The position numbers and the translations under genes are program-made. Shown piece after piece: positions 16,317-25,704 of a stretch of DNA of 64,000 nucleotides. This DNA is from Streptomyces sp. WAC05374 (GTDB lineage: Bacteria > Actinomycetota > Actinomycetes > Streptomycetales > Streptomycetaceae): the NCBI RefSeq assembly GCF_004353505.1, contig NZ_SMNQ01000004.1, positions 248,001 to 312,000 on the forward strand, written 5' to 3'. Every line of letters starts with the position of its first letter. The stretch's first letter is position 1. The notes beneath the pieces are model-generated. The model saw only the letters and a list, made by a program, of their open reading frames with translations, was not told the DNA's origin and searched no databases.

Positions 16317-17213
16317 TCAGCCCCGGCGGGCCGTGTGCACCGTGCGGGCGGTCAGGACGAACAGGTCCGGCCGCCGGTGCAGGCCCTGGGGCTCCTCGGG
16401 GTCGAGCAGCCGGTCCAGGGCGGCCCGGTCCTCGGGCGTGAGCCGCTCACCGAGCCCGTCGCGCGACCGCGCGAACGTGGCCACGACCTGCTCCCGCACC
16501 GCGTCGGTGACCGGGGCGGGCACGTCGTGGAGGAACGAGCGGGTGCCGCTCGGCACGAGCCCCGCGTCCGCGAGCAGCGCCCGCCAGTCGTCGACCTCCT
16601 CCTTGGCGCCCGGCAGCGCCGCCCGCATCTCGGCGAACCACTCCGCGTGCACCGCGTCGATCCTCGCCTCCAGGCCCGGGCGCCCGATGCCCGGGTTCCT
16701 CGGCAGGCGCCGCGTCGGCAGCCCGCCCTCGACGACCGCCAGCAGCCCGCCGGGGCGCAGCAGTCCGGCCAGTCCGGCGACGGCCCCGCGCTGGTCGCCC
16801 AGGTGGTGCAGGGAGTCGGCCGCCCAGATCAGGTCGGCGTCGCCCAGGTCGGCGATGCCGCCGGGGAGGTCGGCGTTCAGGGTGGTGATCCGCCCGTCGA
16901 GCGACGCGGCGCGGGCCCGCTCCCGGGTGCGCTCCAGCAGCTCGGGCGTGCCGTCGACGGCGACGACCTCCGCGTACGGGAACGCCTCGGCGAGCAGGCA
17001 GGACAGCACGCCCGGGCCGCTGCCGACGTCGAGGACGCGGCGCACGCCGGCCGCCGGCGCCAGCTCGCCGAGCCAGGCCACGGCCTGCCGGTACAGCGGG
17101 CTCTGGAGCTCCGCGCCCTGCTCCAGCAGCGGCAGCAGCTCGGTCCAGTCCATGTGGGTGTCGTCGTGGTGGTGGTGTGCGTGACCGTGGTGGCCCTGGT
17201 GGTGTGCGCTCAT
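16317..17213 (-). CDS. Class I SAM methyltransferase with His-rich N-terminus
   Basis: 298 residues. The N-terminus HHQGHHGHAHHHHDDTH (residues 4-20) has 10 His and could bind zinc or nickel. Then a Rossmann methyltransferase: motif I VLDVGSGPGVLSCLLAE, acidic loop VVAVDGTPELLERT, and DLIWAADSLHHLGDQRGAV, with a C-terminal substrate cap. The target molecule is unknown. It is convergent with the Zur-box operon, separated by only 12 bp. The His tail in the neighbourhood of a metal permease is suggestive only. The ATG at 17213 includes the His tail; a start at Met-21 would remove it. Confidence 0.88.
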   Translation of the reverse strand: MSAHHQGHHGHAHHHHDDTHMDWTELLPLLEQGAELQSPLYRQAVAWLGELAPAAGVRRVLDVGSGPGVLSCLLAEAFPYAEVVAVDGTPELLERTRERARAASLDGRITTLNADLPGGIADLGDADLIWAADSLHHLGDQRGAVAGLAGLLRPGGLLAVVEGGLPTRRLPRNPGIGRPGLEARIDAVHAEWFAEMRAALPGAKEEVDDWRALLADAGLVPSGTRSFLHDVPAPVTDAVREQVVATFARSRDGLGERLTPEDRAALDRLLDPEEPQGLHRRPDLFVLTARTVHTARRG

Positions 17214-17240
17214 GCGGAACAGCGTGGCCCCGGGGCGCGG

Positions 17241-18260
17241 TCAGGGCGAACTTTGTTGCGACTCCGGCAAAATTACGGGGCGTGCGGGAGGCTCGGCGGC
17301 GTACCGCTCGGCGAGCAGCCGGGCCGTCGCGGCGAGCCGGGCGCGCAGCTCGGGCGGGGCGAGGACCTCCACGTCGGCGCCGAGGGCCAGGAACCGGTCG
17401 TGGGCGTCGTCCGCCGACTCGACGGGCACCACGGTGCGCGTCCAGCCGTCCGGCTCGACGGTGCCGCTCCCGGCGGCGGCCCGGGCGGCGCCGGTCAGCC
17501 GGGACACCCCGCGCGGGGAGAGCCGGACGAGCGCCTCGCCCCGGTGGAGCCGGGCGTGGAAGTCGCGCTGGTACTCCCGCCAGTACGCCGCCAGGTCGAA
17601 CCCGTCCGGCACGGCGCACTCCTCGTCCGTCACCGTGAGGCGCAGGATCTGGTCGACCCGGTAGGTGCGCGGGCCGGACCCGCCGGGCCGGGCCGCCACG
17701 ACGTACCAGCGGCCCGCCTTGAGGACCAGGCCGTACGGCTCCAGGCGCCGCTCGACGTCGGTCGGTGCCGTCCAGCGGCGGTAGTGGACGTCGAGGACCC
17801 GGCCGCGCCACACCGCGTCGGCGACGGCGGGCAGGAACGGCACGTCGTCGTCCCGCGCGTACCAGCCGGGCGCGTCGAGGTGGAACCTGCGGCTCATGCG
17901 GTCGGCCTGCTCCCGCAGCGCGGGCGGCAGGGCGGCGCGCAGCTTGAGCCGGGCGCCCGCGACGGCGGGGCCGAGACCCAGCTCGGCGGCCGGGCCGGGC
18001 AGGGCGGTGAGGAACAGCGCCTCGGCCTCGCCGGCGGACAGGCCGGTCAGCCGGGTGCGGTAGCCGGCGAGCAGCTCGTAGCCGCCGCGGTGCCCGGCGT
18101 CCCCGTAGAGCGGGACGCCCGCCGTGTGCAGGGCCTCGACGTCCCGGTAGACGGTGCGGACCGAGACCTCCAGCTCGGCGGCGAGCTGGGCGGCGGTCAT
18201 GCGGCCCCTGGTCTGGAGGAGGAGCAGGATGGACAGGAGCCGGCTGGACTTCACTGACAC
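17241..18260 (-). CDS. YafY/PafC-type WYL domain transcriptional regulator
   Basis: 339 residues: N-terminal HTH_11 (RLLSILLLLQTRGRMTAAQLAAELEVSVRTVYRDVEAL, residues 7-44), the following wing, then a WYL domain around residues 140-220 (VLDVHYRRWTAPTDVERRLEPYGLVLKAGRWYVVAARP, TYRVDQILRL) and a WCX C-terminal domain. Such proteins sense a ligand through the WYL domain and usually repress a divergent gene. Its GTG start (18260) lies in a perfect palindrome shared with the divergent genes, so it probably regulates both itself and them. Confidence 0.92.
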   Translation of the reverse strand: MSVKSSRLLSILLLLQTRGRMTAAQLAAELEVSVRTVYRDVEALHTAGVPLYGDAGHRGGYELLAGYRTRLTGLSAGEAEALFLTALPGPAAELGLGPAVAGARLKLRAALPPALREQADRMSRRFHLDAPGWYARDDDVPFLPAVADAVWRGRVLDVHYRRWTAPTDVERRLEPYGLVLKAGRWYVVAARPGGSGPRTYRVDQILRLTVTDEECAVPDGFDLAAYWREYQRDFHARLHRGEALVRLSPRGVSRLTGAARAAAGSGTVEPDGWTRTVVPVESADDAHDRFLALGADVEVLAPPELRARLAATARLLAERYAAEPPARPVILPESQQSSP

Positions 18261-18272
18261 AGGGTGTCAGTG
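18252..18272. promoter_or_regulatory. Perfect palindromic operator shared by the WYL regulator and divergent genes
   Basis: Arms CACTGACAC (18252-18260) and GTGTCAGTG (18264-18272) flank AGG. The left arm, read on the minus strand, is the regulator's own first three codons (GTG TCA GTG). On the plus strand a -10-like TACCGT (18282-18287) follows and ends 6 nt before the ATG of the divergent gene, suggesting a leaderless mRNA with this palindrome in its promoter. Confidence 0.7.
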
Positions 18273-18293
18273 GACCGCTCGTACCGTCCAGCC

Positions 18294-18779
18294 ATGTCTT
18301 TCGCAGAGAAACTCCTGTTCACGGCGGTCCCGGTGGAGGTGGCCGGCCGTCGCGTCAAGCGCTACGAGGTCACCGCCGACCCGGCGGGGATCGCCCCGGA
18401 CGTGGCGGAGGCGGCGTACGCGCTCCTGCCCGGCCTGCTCCCGGAGCCGGACGCGACCACTCCCCCGGCGTCGTTCACCGTCCTGCACCGGGGCGGTGAC
18501 GACGGCGCCTACCTCAACGCCTACACGTGGGTGTGGGACAACGTCCTGCACTGCGCCGTCGCGGTGGCCGGACAGCCGACGCTGGGCTGCCCGGACCGCG
18601 ATCCGACGCACTTCGTGCCCCTTCGCAGACCGTGGATCGGCTGCGTGTGGGAGCTGCCGCCCCTGGCGCACGAACGCGACGCGTGGGTACGGCACATGCT
18701 CGCGCCGGACCGCCCGGATCTCGACGCGTACGTGGCCGACGTGCTGCGTTCGCCCCGGACGGGAGGCACGCGCGCGTGA
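18294..18779 (+). CDS. Unknown protein, first gene divergent from the WYL regulator
   Basis: 161 residues from the ATG at 18294, preceded by a -10-like TACCGT 6 nt upstream and no ribosome site, hence probably leaderless. A GTG at 18264, inside the operator, is an alternative. The protein is soluble, with blocks VKRYEVTADPAGIAPDVAEAAYALLPGLLPEPD, YLNAYTWVWDNVLHCAVAVAG and PTHFVPLRRPWIGCVWELPPLAHERDAWVRHML. I do not recognise the family. It overlaps the next gene by 4 nt, so the two are one operon, probably under control of the WYL regulator. Confidence 0.8.
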   Translation: MSFAEKLLFTAVPVEVAGRRVKRYEVTADPAGIAPDVAEAAYALLPGLLPEPDATTPPASFTVLHRGGDDGAYLNAYTWVWDNVLHCAVAVAGQPTLGCPDRDPTHFVPLRRPWIGCVWELPPLAHERDAWVRHMLAPDRPDLDAYVADVLRSPRTGGTRA

Positions 18780-19228
18780 CGGACTTCGACTTCCTCGACG
18801 GCCGCTGGAACGTCCGCAACCGCCGGCTCGCCGACTTCCTCGACCCCAACAGCGGGTGGGAGGAGTTCGACGGCCACACCACGGGGCACCTCTTCTGGGA
18901 CGGCGCCGCGCACGTGGACGAGATCGTCTTCCCCTCGAAGGGCTTTCGCGGCCTGACCACGCGCCTGTACGAGCCGGAGACCGGGGAGTGGACGCTGAAC
19001 TGGGCCAACAGCCGTACGGGCCGCCTGGAGCCGCCCGTACGCGGCCGCTTCGGCGCAGACGGTACGGGGCGGTTCCACGGCGACGACCACCACGCGGGCC
19101 GGGCCGTGCGGGTCCGCTTCCTGTGGTCGGACATCACGGCGGCCGGCGCGCGGTGGGAACAGGCCTTCTCGGTGGACGGCGGGGAGACCTGGGTGACGAA
19201 CTGGGTGATGACCTTCACGCGCGCGTAG
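18776..19228 (+). CDS. Unknown protein, DUF1579-like, second gene of the WYL-linked operon
   Basis: 150 residues from GTG at 18776, overlapping the preceding stop by 4 nt (GTGA). The sequence FDFLDGRWNVRNRRLADFLDPNSGWEEFDGHTTGHLFWDGAAHVDEIVF followed by GLTTRLYEPETGEWTLNWANSRTG and WEQAFSVDGGETWVTNWVMTF is a beta-rich, lipocalin-like pattern seen in proteins annotated DUF1579 or as hypothetical. Ligand or activity unknown. It ends 4 bp from the convergent pterin dehydratase gene. Confidence 0.8.
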   Translation: MTDFDFLDGRWNVRNRRLADFLDPNSGWEEFDGHTTGHLFWDGAAHVDEIVFPSKGFRGLTTRLYEPETGEWTLNWANSRTGRLEPPVRGRFGADGTGRFHGDDHHAGRAVRVRFLWSDITAAGARWEQAFSVDGGETWVTNWVMTFTRA

Positions 19229-19232
19229 CGCG

Positions 19233-19538
19233 TCAGTCCGCGCCGTGGGAGGGCGCGATCTCCTCGACCCGGGCGGCCAGGGAGAAGTCCTTCTCCGTGA
19301 TGGCGCCGCCCGCGTCGTGGGTGTTCACGGTGACGTTGACGGTGTTGTAGCCGAGGGTGAGGTCGGAGTGGTGGTTCAGCTCCTCCTGGATGCGGGCGAC
19401 GTGGACGACCATCGCGGCCGCCGCGAAGTGCGTGCCCAGGCGGTAGGTGCGGGCGATCCGGTCGCCCTCCTGGGACCAGCCGGGAAGTTCCCGCAGCCGG
19501 TCCTCGATCTCCTTCTGCGACAGCGGCTCCGTGGGCAT
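19233..19538 (-). CDS. 4a-hydroxytetrahydrobiopterin dehydratase (PCD/DCoH-like)
   Basis: 101 residues, full family length. The pterin-4a-carbinolamine dehydratase signature is present: WSQEGDRIARTYRLGTHFAAAAMVVHVARIQEELNHHSDLTLGYNTVNVTVNTHDAGGAIT, where the histidines of ELNHHSD and THD form the active site. It restores oxidised pterin cofactor after aromatic hydroxylation; no hydroxylase gene is in the window. The ATG at 19538 follows GGAGGGAGCCC. Convergent with the preceding gene. Confidence 0.92.
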   Translation of the reverse strand: MPTEPLSQKEIEDRLRELPGWSQEGDRIARTYRLGTHFAAAAMVVHVARIQEELNHHSDLTLGYNTVNVTVNTHDAGGAITEKDFSLAARVEEIAPSHGAD

Positions 19539-19641
19539 GTCCGGGCTCCCTCCGGGTCGGTGCGGACGATGTCGGCGTGACCGTGACCTTACGGTCCGGC
19601 GGCGGCCCGCCGCGGTCAACACGTGGGTTACGGTCTGCGGT

Positions 19642-20448
19642 ATGACAACTGTCGCGTCCGGTACCGGAGTAGGGCCGCTGCTGCGCGGCTGGCGTGAGCG
19701 GCGGCGGCTGAGCCAGCTCGAGCTCGCCCTGCGCGCCGACTCGTCGGCGCGTCATGTGTCGTTCATCGAGACGGGCCGGTCCCGTCCGAGCGAGGAGATG
19801 ATCCTGCGCCTCGCCGAGCACCTGGACGTGCCGGTGCGGGAGCGCAACGCCCTGCTGCTGGCGGCGGGTTACGCCCCGCGGTACGCCGAGACGTCCCTGG
19901 ACGACCCGTCGCTGGACACGCTGCGGGCGGGCATCGATCAGCTCCTCGCCGGGTACGACCCGTATCCGGCGCTCGTGGTGGACGGCTCGTACACGGTGGT
20001 GGCCGCCAACCAGGGCATCGCGCGGCTGCTGGACGGGCTGCCCGAGCACCTGCTGACGCCGCCGCTGAACGCCATGCGGATCACCCTGCACCCGGAGGGC
20101 CTGGCGCCGCGCATCCACAACCTGCGCGAGTGGCGCGGCCACCTGCTGGCCCAGATGGAGCGCCAGATCGCGCTGGCGCGCTCGGAGCCGCTGCGCAGGC
20201 TGTACGAGGAGGTCGCGGCGTATCCGCTGCCGGAGCCGGCGGACGCCCGTCCGGAGGACCGGGAGGACCCCCATCCGTACCCGTACTTCGCGCTGCCGCT
20301 GCGGATCGAGCACGACGGGCACCTGCTGTCGTTCGTGTCGTCGATCTCGACGTTCAACACGCCGATGGACGTGACGGTCGCCGAGCTGGCCATCGAGACG
20401 CTCCTCCCGGCCGACCCGGCGACGGTCAAGTACCTGCGGTCGCTCTAG
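19642..20448 (+). CDS. XRE family regulator with MmyB-like ligand-binding domain
   Basis: 268 residues. N-terminal HTH_31/XRE domain (LLRGWRERRRLSQLELALRADSSARHVSFIETGRSRPSEEMILRLAEHLDVP, residues 12-63) and a C-terminal MmyB-like domain (YDPYPALVVDGSYTVVAANQGIARLLDGL, then MRITLHPEGLAPRI). Such regulators usually control a neighbouring redox enzyme gene, but none is adjacent here. Its TAG stop coincides with the left end of the MITE-like element, showing that the element sits directly at the gene end. Confidence 0.92.
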   Translation: MTTVASGTGVGPLLRGWRERRRLSQLELALRADSSARHVSFIETGRSRPSEEMILRLAEHLDVPVRERNALLLAAGYAPRYAETSLDDPSLDTLRAGIDQLLAGYDPYPALVVDGSYTVVAANQGIARLLDGLPEHLLTPPLNAMRITLHPEGLAPRIHNLREWRGHLLAQMERQIALARSEPLRRLYEEVAAYPLPEPADARPEDREDPHPYPYFALPLRIEHDGHLLSFVSSISTFNTPMDVTVAELAIETLLPADPATVKYLRSL

Positions 20449-20669
20449 GGCGTGTCTTTCGGATCAGGCCGGATCAGGGAGCGGGGTCTGGTGCGTGTGG
20501 ATGCAAGGCGGAGGAGGGAGCCACTGCGGTGGGGGCACCTCCCGTGCCCGTAGGGCTACGGGGGACATTGGCGACCGACGACAACGCCGCTGGGGGTCCC
20601 CCCGCCGAAGGCAGGGGGAGCGCGTGCCAGGGCACGCGAGCCCGGCAAGGTCCGAAAGACACGCCCTAG
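20445..20669. mobile_element. MITE-like element, copy 1
   Basis: 225-bp element with perfect 19-bp terminal inverted repeats, CTAGGGCGTGTCTTTCGGA at 20445-20463 and its complement at 20651-20669. It has no transposase. A core at 20486-20587 is nearly identical to 43617-43719. The CTAG at each end supplies the TAG stop codon of both flanking genes: the XRE gene on the plus strand (20446-20448) and the membrane protein on the minus strand (20668-20666). The core holds further short inverted repeats such as CCCGTGCCCGTAGGGCTACGGG. Confidence 0.8.
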
Positions 20670-21082
20670 CGTCCCACCGCCCGCAGGGCGGAGAACTGGA
20701 GGACGGCGAACCCCGCGACGGTCGCGGCCTGCGCCGGGATCCACACCGCGCCGGCGGTCGTGGGCGACAGCCAGGCGACGAGCGCCACGATGCTCAGGGC
20801 CGCCCACAGGGCGTTGGCGTCCACGACCAGCTTGACGGCCGTGGCGGGCGGCTGCGGGCGGGAGGCGAGGTAGCCGACGCCGGCGGCGAACGCGGTGAGG
20901 AACAGGCCGAGTCCGAGCAGGAGCGTGGCGTCGGTGCCGAGGAGCCGCCCGAGGGGCGCGGGGGCGAGGGCGTACGCCAGCCCGTTGGCCCCGGTGACGG
21001 CGGCGTCGAGGGCGAGGAAGCGGCGCAGCATGGTCTGCGGCTCGGTGGTGCGGGAGATGCCGGCGAGCAGGGCCTGGGACAT
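20666..21082 (-). CDS. Small integral membrane protein, unknown function
   Basis: 138 residues with four hydrophobic segments: ALDAAVTGANGLAYALA, LLLGLGLFLTAFAAGVGYLA, LWAALSIVALVAWL and ATVAGFAVLQFSAL. The overall pattern (four helices with LVVDANALWAALSIVALVAWLSPTTAGAVWI) is typical of small streptomycete conserved membrane proteins; function unknown. Start ATG at 21082. The stop TAG is formed by the end of the MITE-like element, so insertion may have changed the last residues. Confidence 0.8.
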   Translation of the reverse strand: MSQALLAGISRTTEPQTMLRRFLALDAAVTGANGLAYALAPAPLGRLLGTDATLLLGLGLFLTAFAAGVGYLASRPQPPATAVKLVVDANALWAALSIVALVAWLSPTTAGAVWIPAQAATVAGFAVLQFSALRAVGR

Positions 21083-21310
21083 GGCGGTCAGCCTCCGTCG
21101 AGGTCGTAGGGGCCCGGAGCCCGGCCGGAGTGCGAGACCGTCCGGGTTCCGGTACCGAGAACGATGCCGGTCGGCGGGGAGGGGGTCGATTACCGCCGGG
21201 GTAATGCGGGGGCCTGTGGGCGGTCCGTGATGGCCGGGGTGCGGAACCGGCCCGCTCTCCTGGGCGTCCCCCCAGTCACCACGTCTCAGCGAGCGTCTCA
21301 GGAGCGGGAA

Positions 21311-21685
21311 GTGAATCCGGACAGCGTTGCCGCATGGTCGGGGCTCGCCGGAAACGTCATCGCCGTGGCGGTGGCCGTTCTGAGCCTGCGCAAGGCCGAG
21401 CGTGCCCTGGCCCAGTCCGAACGCCAGTCGGCACTTGGCCTCCAGAGGGCGGACGCGGCCCTGACACAGGCCCAGGTGATCGCGGAACGCACGCTGGACG
21501 CGCACTACCGGATCGACGGGGCCCAGTCGGCCATCGCCTGGCGCGATCAGGTCATCGCGCTGCACGACCGGGGCCTGACACCTGCCCAGATCCGGCACAT
21601 CATGCTGCTGGAGGACGGAGGCGCGGGGTACGAAGCCAGCAATGGCCGGATCGACGACATCGTGCGGAACCTGCCGCGGGCCTGA
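21311..21685 (+). CDS. Unknown protein with N-terminal membrane anchor and coiled coil
   Basis: 124 residues from GTG at 21311, chosen because GGAG (21301-21304) lies 6 nt upstream. An N-terminal hydrophobic stretch (AAWSGLAGNVIAVAVAVLSL) is followed by a predicted coiled coil (RKAERALAQSERQSALGLQRADAALTQAQVIAERTLDAH), and then WRDQVIALHDRGLTPAQIRHIMLLEDGGAGYE. The last part resembles a small helical domain. No family recognised. Earlier in-frame starts (21164, 21230) are possible but lie in non-coding-looking sequence. Confidence 0.6.
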   Translation: MNPDSVAAWSGLAGNVIAVAVAVLSLRKAERALAQSERQSALGLQRADAALTQAQVIAERTLDAHYRIDGAQSAIAWRDQVIALHDRGLTPAQIRHIMLLEDGGAGYEASNGRIDDIVRNLPRA

Positions 21686-21719
21686 CCGGGGTCCGGCCGG
21701 AGGCCGGCGGTGACTACGG

Positions 21720-22343
21720 TCAGCTCGCGATCAGCTCCTTGATCCGCCGCTCGGTCCAGTGGCCCGCCGCACCCGGGCAGGCGGCGAGGTAGGCGGCGAC
21801 GGTGTCCGCGTCCCAGGCGCCCGCCGCGAGCAGGCCGGCGGCGAGGAAGCGGAGGTAGTCGGCGGAGGGGGCGTTCCAGGCGACGTCGGCGAGGTGCCAG
21901 GGGGCGGTGAAGGTGAGCAGGGGCAGCCCGTCGAGGGTGCCGGGGTGCACGAGCGTCTCGTAGCGGCCCTCGCCGAGGACCGCCCGGCCGTCGCGGAGGA
22001 CCTCCGTCAGGTCGAGGGCGGTGTCCGGGCCTGGCTCGCGGTACATCTCCTGGGCGGCGATGGCCGCGAACTGCCCGGCGGTGACGCGGTGCGCCCGGGC
22101 GAGGACGCGGCCCTCGGCGTCCGGGTCGTAGAAGGCCCGGCCGCCGGTCCACACCGGGGACTCGGTGGCGAAGTACAGGGCGCCGTTCAGCTCCACCGGG
22201 ACGGAGGCGGTGGGCAGGCGGCGGTCGCGGCAGCCGGGGTAGGTGCGCAGGGCGCCCGGGGGTGTGCCGCCGACGATGTAGTGGGCCAGGCGGTCGACGT
22301 GGGTGTTGGAGCCGTAGGACGTGTACCAGACCTCGGTCGTCAT
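21720..22343 (-). CDS. Gamma-glutamylcyclotransferase-fold protein
   Basis: 207 residues. The N-terminus VWYTSYGSNTHVDRLAHYIVGG has the YGSN loop of the GGCT/AIG2-like fold, followed by RDRRLPTASVPVELNGALYFATESPVWTGGRAFYDPDAEG and RVLARAHRVTAGQF. In that fold the loop holds a gamma-glutamyl group and a Glu serves as catalyst. Homologues are sometimes misnamed histone deacetylase; nothing here supports that. Actual substrate unknown. Single gene, ATG at 22343, divergent from tdh. Confidence 0.75.
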   Translation of the reverse strand: MTTEVWYTSYGSNTHVDRLAHYIVGGTPPGALRTYPGCRDRRLPTASVPVELNGALYFATESPVWTGGRAFYDPDAEGRVLARAHRVTAGQFAAIAAQEMYREPGPDTALDLTEVLRDGRAVLGEGRYETLVHPGTLDGLPLLTFTAPWHLADVAWNAPSADYLRFLAAGLLAAGAWDADTVAAYLAACPGAAGHWTERRIKELIAS

Positions 22344-22486
22344 GCGTCGAACGTAGCGGGGCGTGGCGCGTGAAGCTGCGCTGTTGACCCGCTTAAGAAA
22401 ACCTCGATGGACGCGGCGGGCGCGGGTCGGCAGGGTGGTGCGCGTTCACGATCTCCGTCCGGACCCTCTCGCCTGGAGCCGCACCC

Positions 22487-23515
22487 ATGAAGGCACTCGT
22501 CAAGCACAAGGCCGAGCCGGGCCTCTGGCTCATGGACGTCCCGGAGCCCGAGACGGGGTCCGGTGACGTGCTGATCCGGGTGCTGCGCACCGGTATCTGC
22601 GGGACGGACCTGCACATCCGCTCCTGGGACGGCTGGGCCCGGCAGGCGGTGTCGGCGCCGCTGGTGCTGGGGCACGAGTTCGTCGGCGAGGTGGCGCACG
22701 TCGGCTCCGACGTCACCGACATCGCGGTGGGCGACCTGGTCAGCGGCGAGGGGCACCTGGTGTGCGGGAAGTGCCGCAACTGCCTGGCGGGCCGCCGGCA
22801 CCTGTGCCGGGCCACGGTCGGGCTGGGTGTGGGGCGGGACGGCGCGTTCGCCGAGTACGTGGCGCTGCCCGCGTCCAATGTGTGGGTGCACCGGACGAAG
22901 GTGGACCTGGACGTCGCCGCGATCTTCGACCCGTTCGGGAACGCCGTGCACACGGCGCTGTCCTTCCCGCTGGTCGGCGAGGACGTGCTGATCACCGGTG
23001 CGGGCCCGATCGGGATCATGGCGGCGGCGGTGGCCCGGCACGCGGGTGCGCGCAATGTGGTGATCACCGATGTGAGCGAGTCGCGGCTGGAGCTGGCCCG
23101 CAAGGTGGGCGCGACGCTCGCCGTGAACGTCGCGGAGTCGTCGATCGGTGAGGCGCAGCGGCAGCTCGGCCTGCGTGAGGGCTTCGACATCGGCCTGGAG
23201 ATGTCCGGGCGGCCCGAGGCGATGCGGGACATGGTCGCCAACATGACGCACGGCGGCCGGATCGCGATGCTGGGCCTGCCGGCCGAGGAGTTCGCCGTCG
23301 ACTGGTCGAAGATCGTCACCTCCATGATCACGGTCAAGGGCATCTACGGCCGGGAGATGTTCGAGACGTGGTACGCGATGACCGTCCTGCTGGAGGGCGG
23401 TCTCGACCTCAGCCCGGTGATCACCGGCAGCTACGGCTACCAGGACTTCGACGCCGCCTTCGACGAGGCGGCCACCGCCCGCAGCGGCAAGATCATCCTC
23501 GACTGGACCGTCTGA
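22487..23515 (+). CDS. tdh: L-threonine 3-dehydrogenase
   Basis: 342-residue zinc-dependent medium-chain dehydrogenase that oxidises L-threonine to 2-amino-3-ketobutyrate with NAD+. Catalytic zinc ligands Cys in GICGTDLHI (about residue 38) and the HE in [13 protein letters not shown]; structural zinc cysteines in [19 protein letters not shown] site [22 protein letters not shown]. The sequence [16 protein letters not shown] also matches Tdh. It is first in the operon tdh-kbl-LysR; kbl begins 24 nt after the stop and converts the product. Start ATG at 22487 after TGGAGCCGCACCC. Confidence 0.96.
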   Translation: MKALVKHKAEPGLWLMDVPEPETGSGDVLIRVLRTGICGTDLHIRSWDGWARQAVSAPLVLGHEFVGEVAHVGSDVTDIAVGDLVSGEGHLVCGKCRNCLAGRRHLCRATVGLGVGRDGAFAEYVALPASNVWVHRTKVDLDVAAIFDPFGNAVHTALSFPLVGEDVLITGAGPIGIMAAAVARHAGARNVVITDVSESRLELARKVGATLAVNVAESSIGEAQRQLGLREGFDIGLEMSGRPEAMRDMVANMTHGGRIAMLGLPAEEFAVDWSKIVTSMITVKGIYGREMFETWYAMTVLLEGGLDLSPVITGSYGYQDFDAAFDEAATARSGKIILDWTV

Positions 23516-23539
23516 CCTTCCCTTAGGAGACTCCCACCC

Positions 23540-24721
<1,182 letters not shown>

Positions 24722-24742
24722 CAACTGGGGGACAATGGCTGG

Positions 24743-25660
24743 GTGATCGACCCCCGGCGACTGCGTGTCCTGCGGGCCGCGGCGGACCACCGTACGGTGA
24801 CCGCCGCGGCCGCGGCGCTGTACCTGACCCCGTCCGCCGTCTCGCAGCAGCTCGCCGCGCTGGAGCAGGAGACGGGGCACGTGCTGCTGACCCGCAGCGG
24901 CAAGGGCGTGCGGCTCACGGCGGCCGGCGAGATCCTGCTGGGGCACGCCAACGAGGTGCTGGCGCAGCTCGAGCGGGCCGAGGCGGAGCTCGCGGCGTAC
25001 GCGGGCGGCGCGGCGGGCGAGGTGACGGTCGCCGCGTTCGCGACCGGGATCGGCGAGGTGCTGGCGCCCGCGATCGGGCGGCTGGCCGGGACGCACCCCG
25101 GCATCCGGGTGCGGGTGCGGGACGCGGAGGGCGACGAGTCGCTGCCGCTGGTCCTGGACGGCGAGGCGGACGTGGCGGTGGCGGTGGAGTACCGGGGCGC
25201 GCCGCGCGAGGGCGACCGGCGGCTGGCGCGCGTCCCGCTGTACGCGGAGCCGTTCGACGCGGTGCTGCGCGCGGGGCATCCGCTGGGGCAGGAGCCGGAG
25301 GTGGCGCTGGCCTCGCTGGCGGACGCCGACTGGATCGCGCCGTACCCGGGGAACCCCTGCCACGACATGGTGCTCCTGGCGTGCGAGCTGGCCGGGTTCG
25401 ATCCGCGGCTGGTGCACTCCTCGGACGACTTCCGCGCGGTCGTCGCCCTGGCGGGCGCGGGGGCGGGGGTGGCCCTGGTGCCGCGCTCGGCGCTGCGGGG
25501 CATCGAGCTGAAGGACGTGGTGGTCCGCCCGGTCGCGGGCCCGGCGGCGTTCCGGCGCGTCTTCGCGGCGGTGCGCCGGGGTGCGGAGGAGCACCCCCTG
25601 ATCCGTCCGGTGCTGGACGCGCTGGCGGGGTCGGCGCGGGGGCTGTCGGCCCTGGGCTGA
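24743..25660 (+). CDS. LysR family regulator in the tdh-kbl operon
   Basis: 305 residues; winged HTH at residues 3-62 (RLRVLRAAADHRTVTAAAAALYLTPSAVSQQLAALEQETG), then the effector domain (GEVTVAAFATGIGEVLAPAIGRL). GTG start at 24743, 21 nt after the kbl stop. A GACAAT (24731-24736) 6 nt before the start could be a -10 for a separate leaderless transcript. Likely controls tdh-kbl in response to threonine or related amino acid; effector is inference. Confidence 0.92.
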   Translation: MIDPRRLRVLRAAADHRTVTAAAAALYLTPSAVSQQLAALEQETGHVLLTRSGKGVRLTAAGEILLGHANEVLAQLERAEAELAAYAGGAAGEVTVAAFATGIGEVLAPAIGRLAGTHPGIRVRVRDAEGDESLPLVLDGEADVAVAVEYRGAPREGDRRLARVPLYAEPFDAVLRAGHPLGQEPEVALASLADADWIAPYPGNPCHDMVLLACELAGFDPRLVHSSDDFRAVVALAGAGAGVALVPRSALRGIELKDVVVRPVAGPAAFRRVFAAVRRGAEEHPLIRPVLDALAGSARGLSALG

Positions 25661-25692
25661 GCCGGCGGGCGGGGGCGGCGCCCCCGGCCCTT
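25661..25692. terminator. Probable terminator after the LysR gene
   Basis: GC hairpin just after the stop codon, GGGGGC (25671-25676) paired with GCCCCC (25680-25685). It separates this operon from the convergent small gene at 25705. Confidence 0.4.
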
Positions 25693-25704
25693 GCGTGGTG
25701 CCGG

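Noticed and set aside
21720..22343. Histone deacetylase annotation
   Set aside because: No HDAC motif; the YGSN loop points to the gamma-glutamylcyclotransferase fold.
22384..22389. TTGACC as -35 box of the tdh promoter
   Set aside because: No acceptable -10 (TANNNT) is found 16-19 nt downstream; left unassigned.
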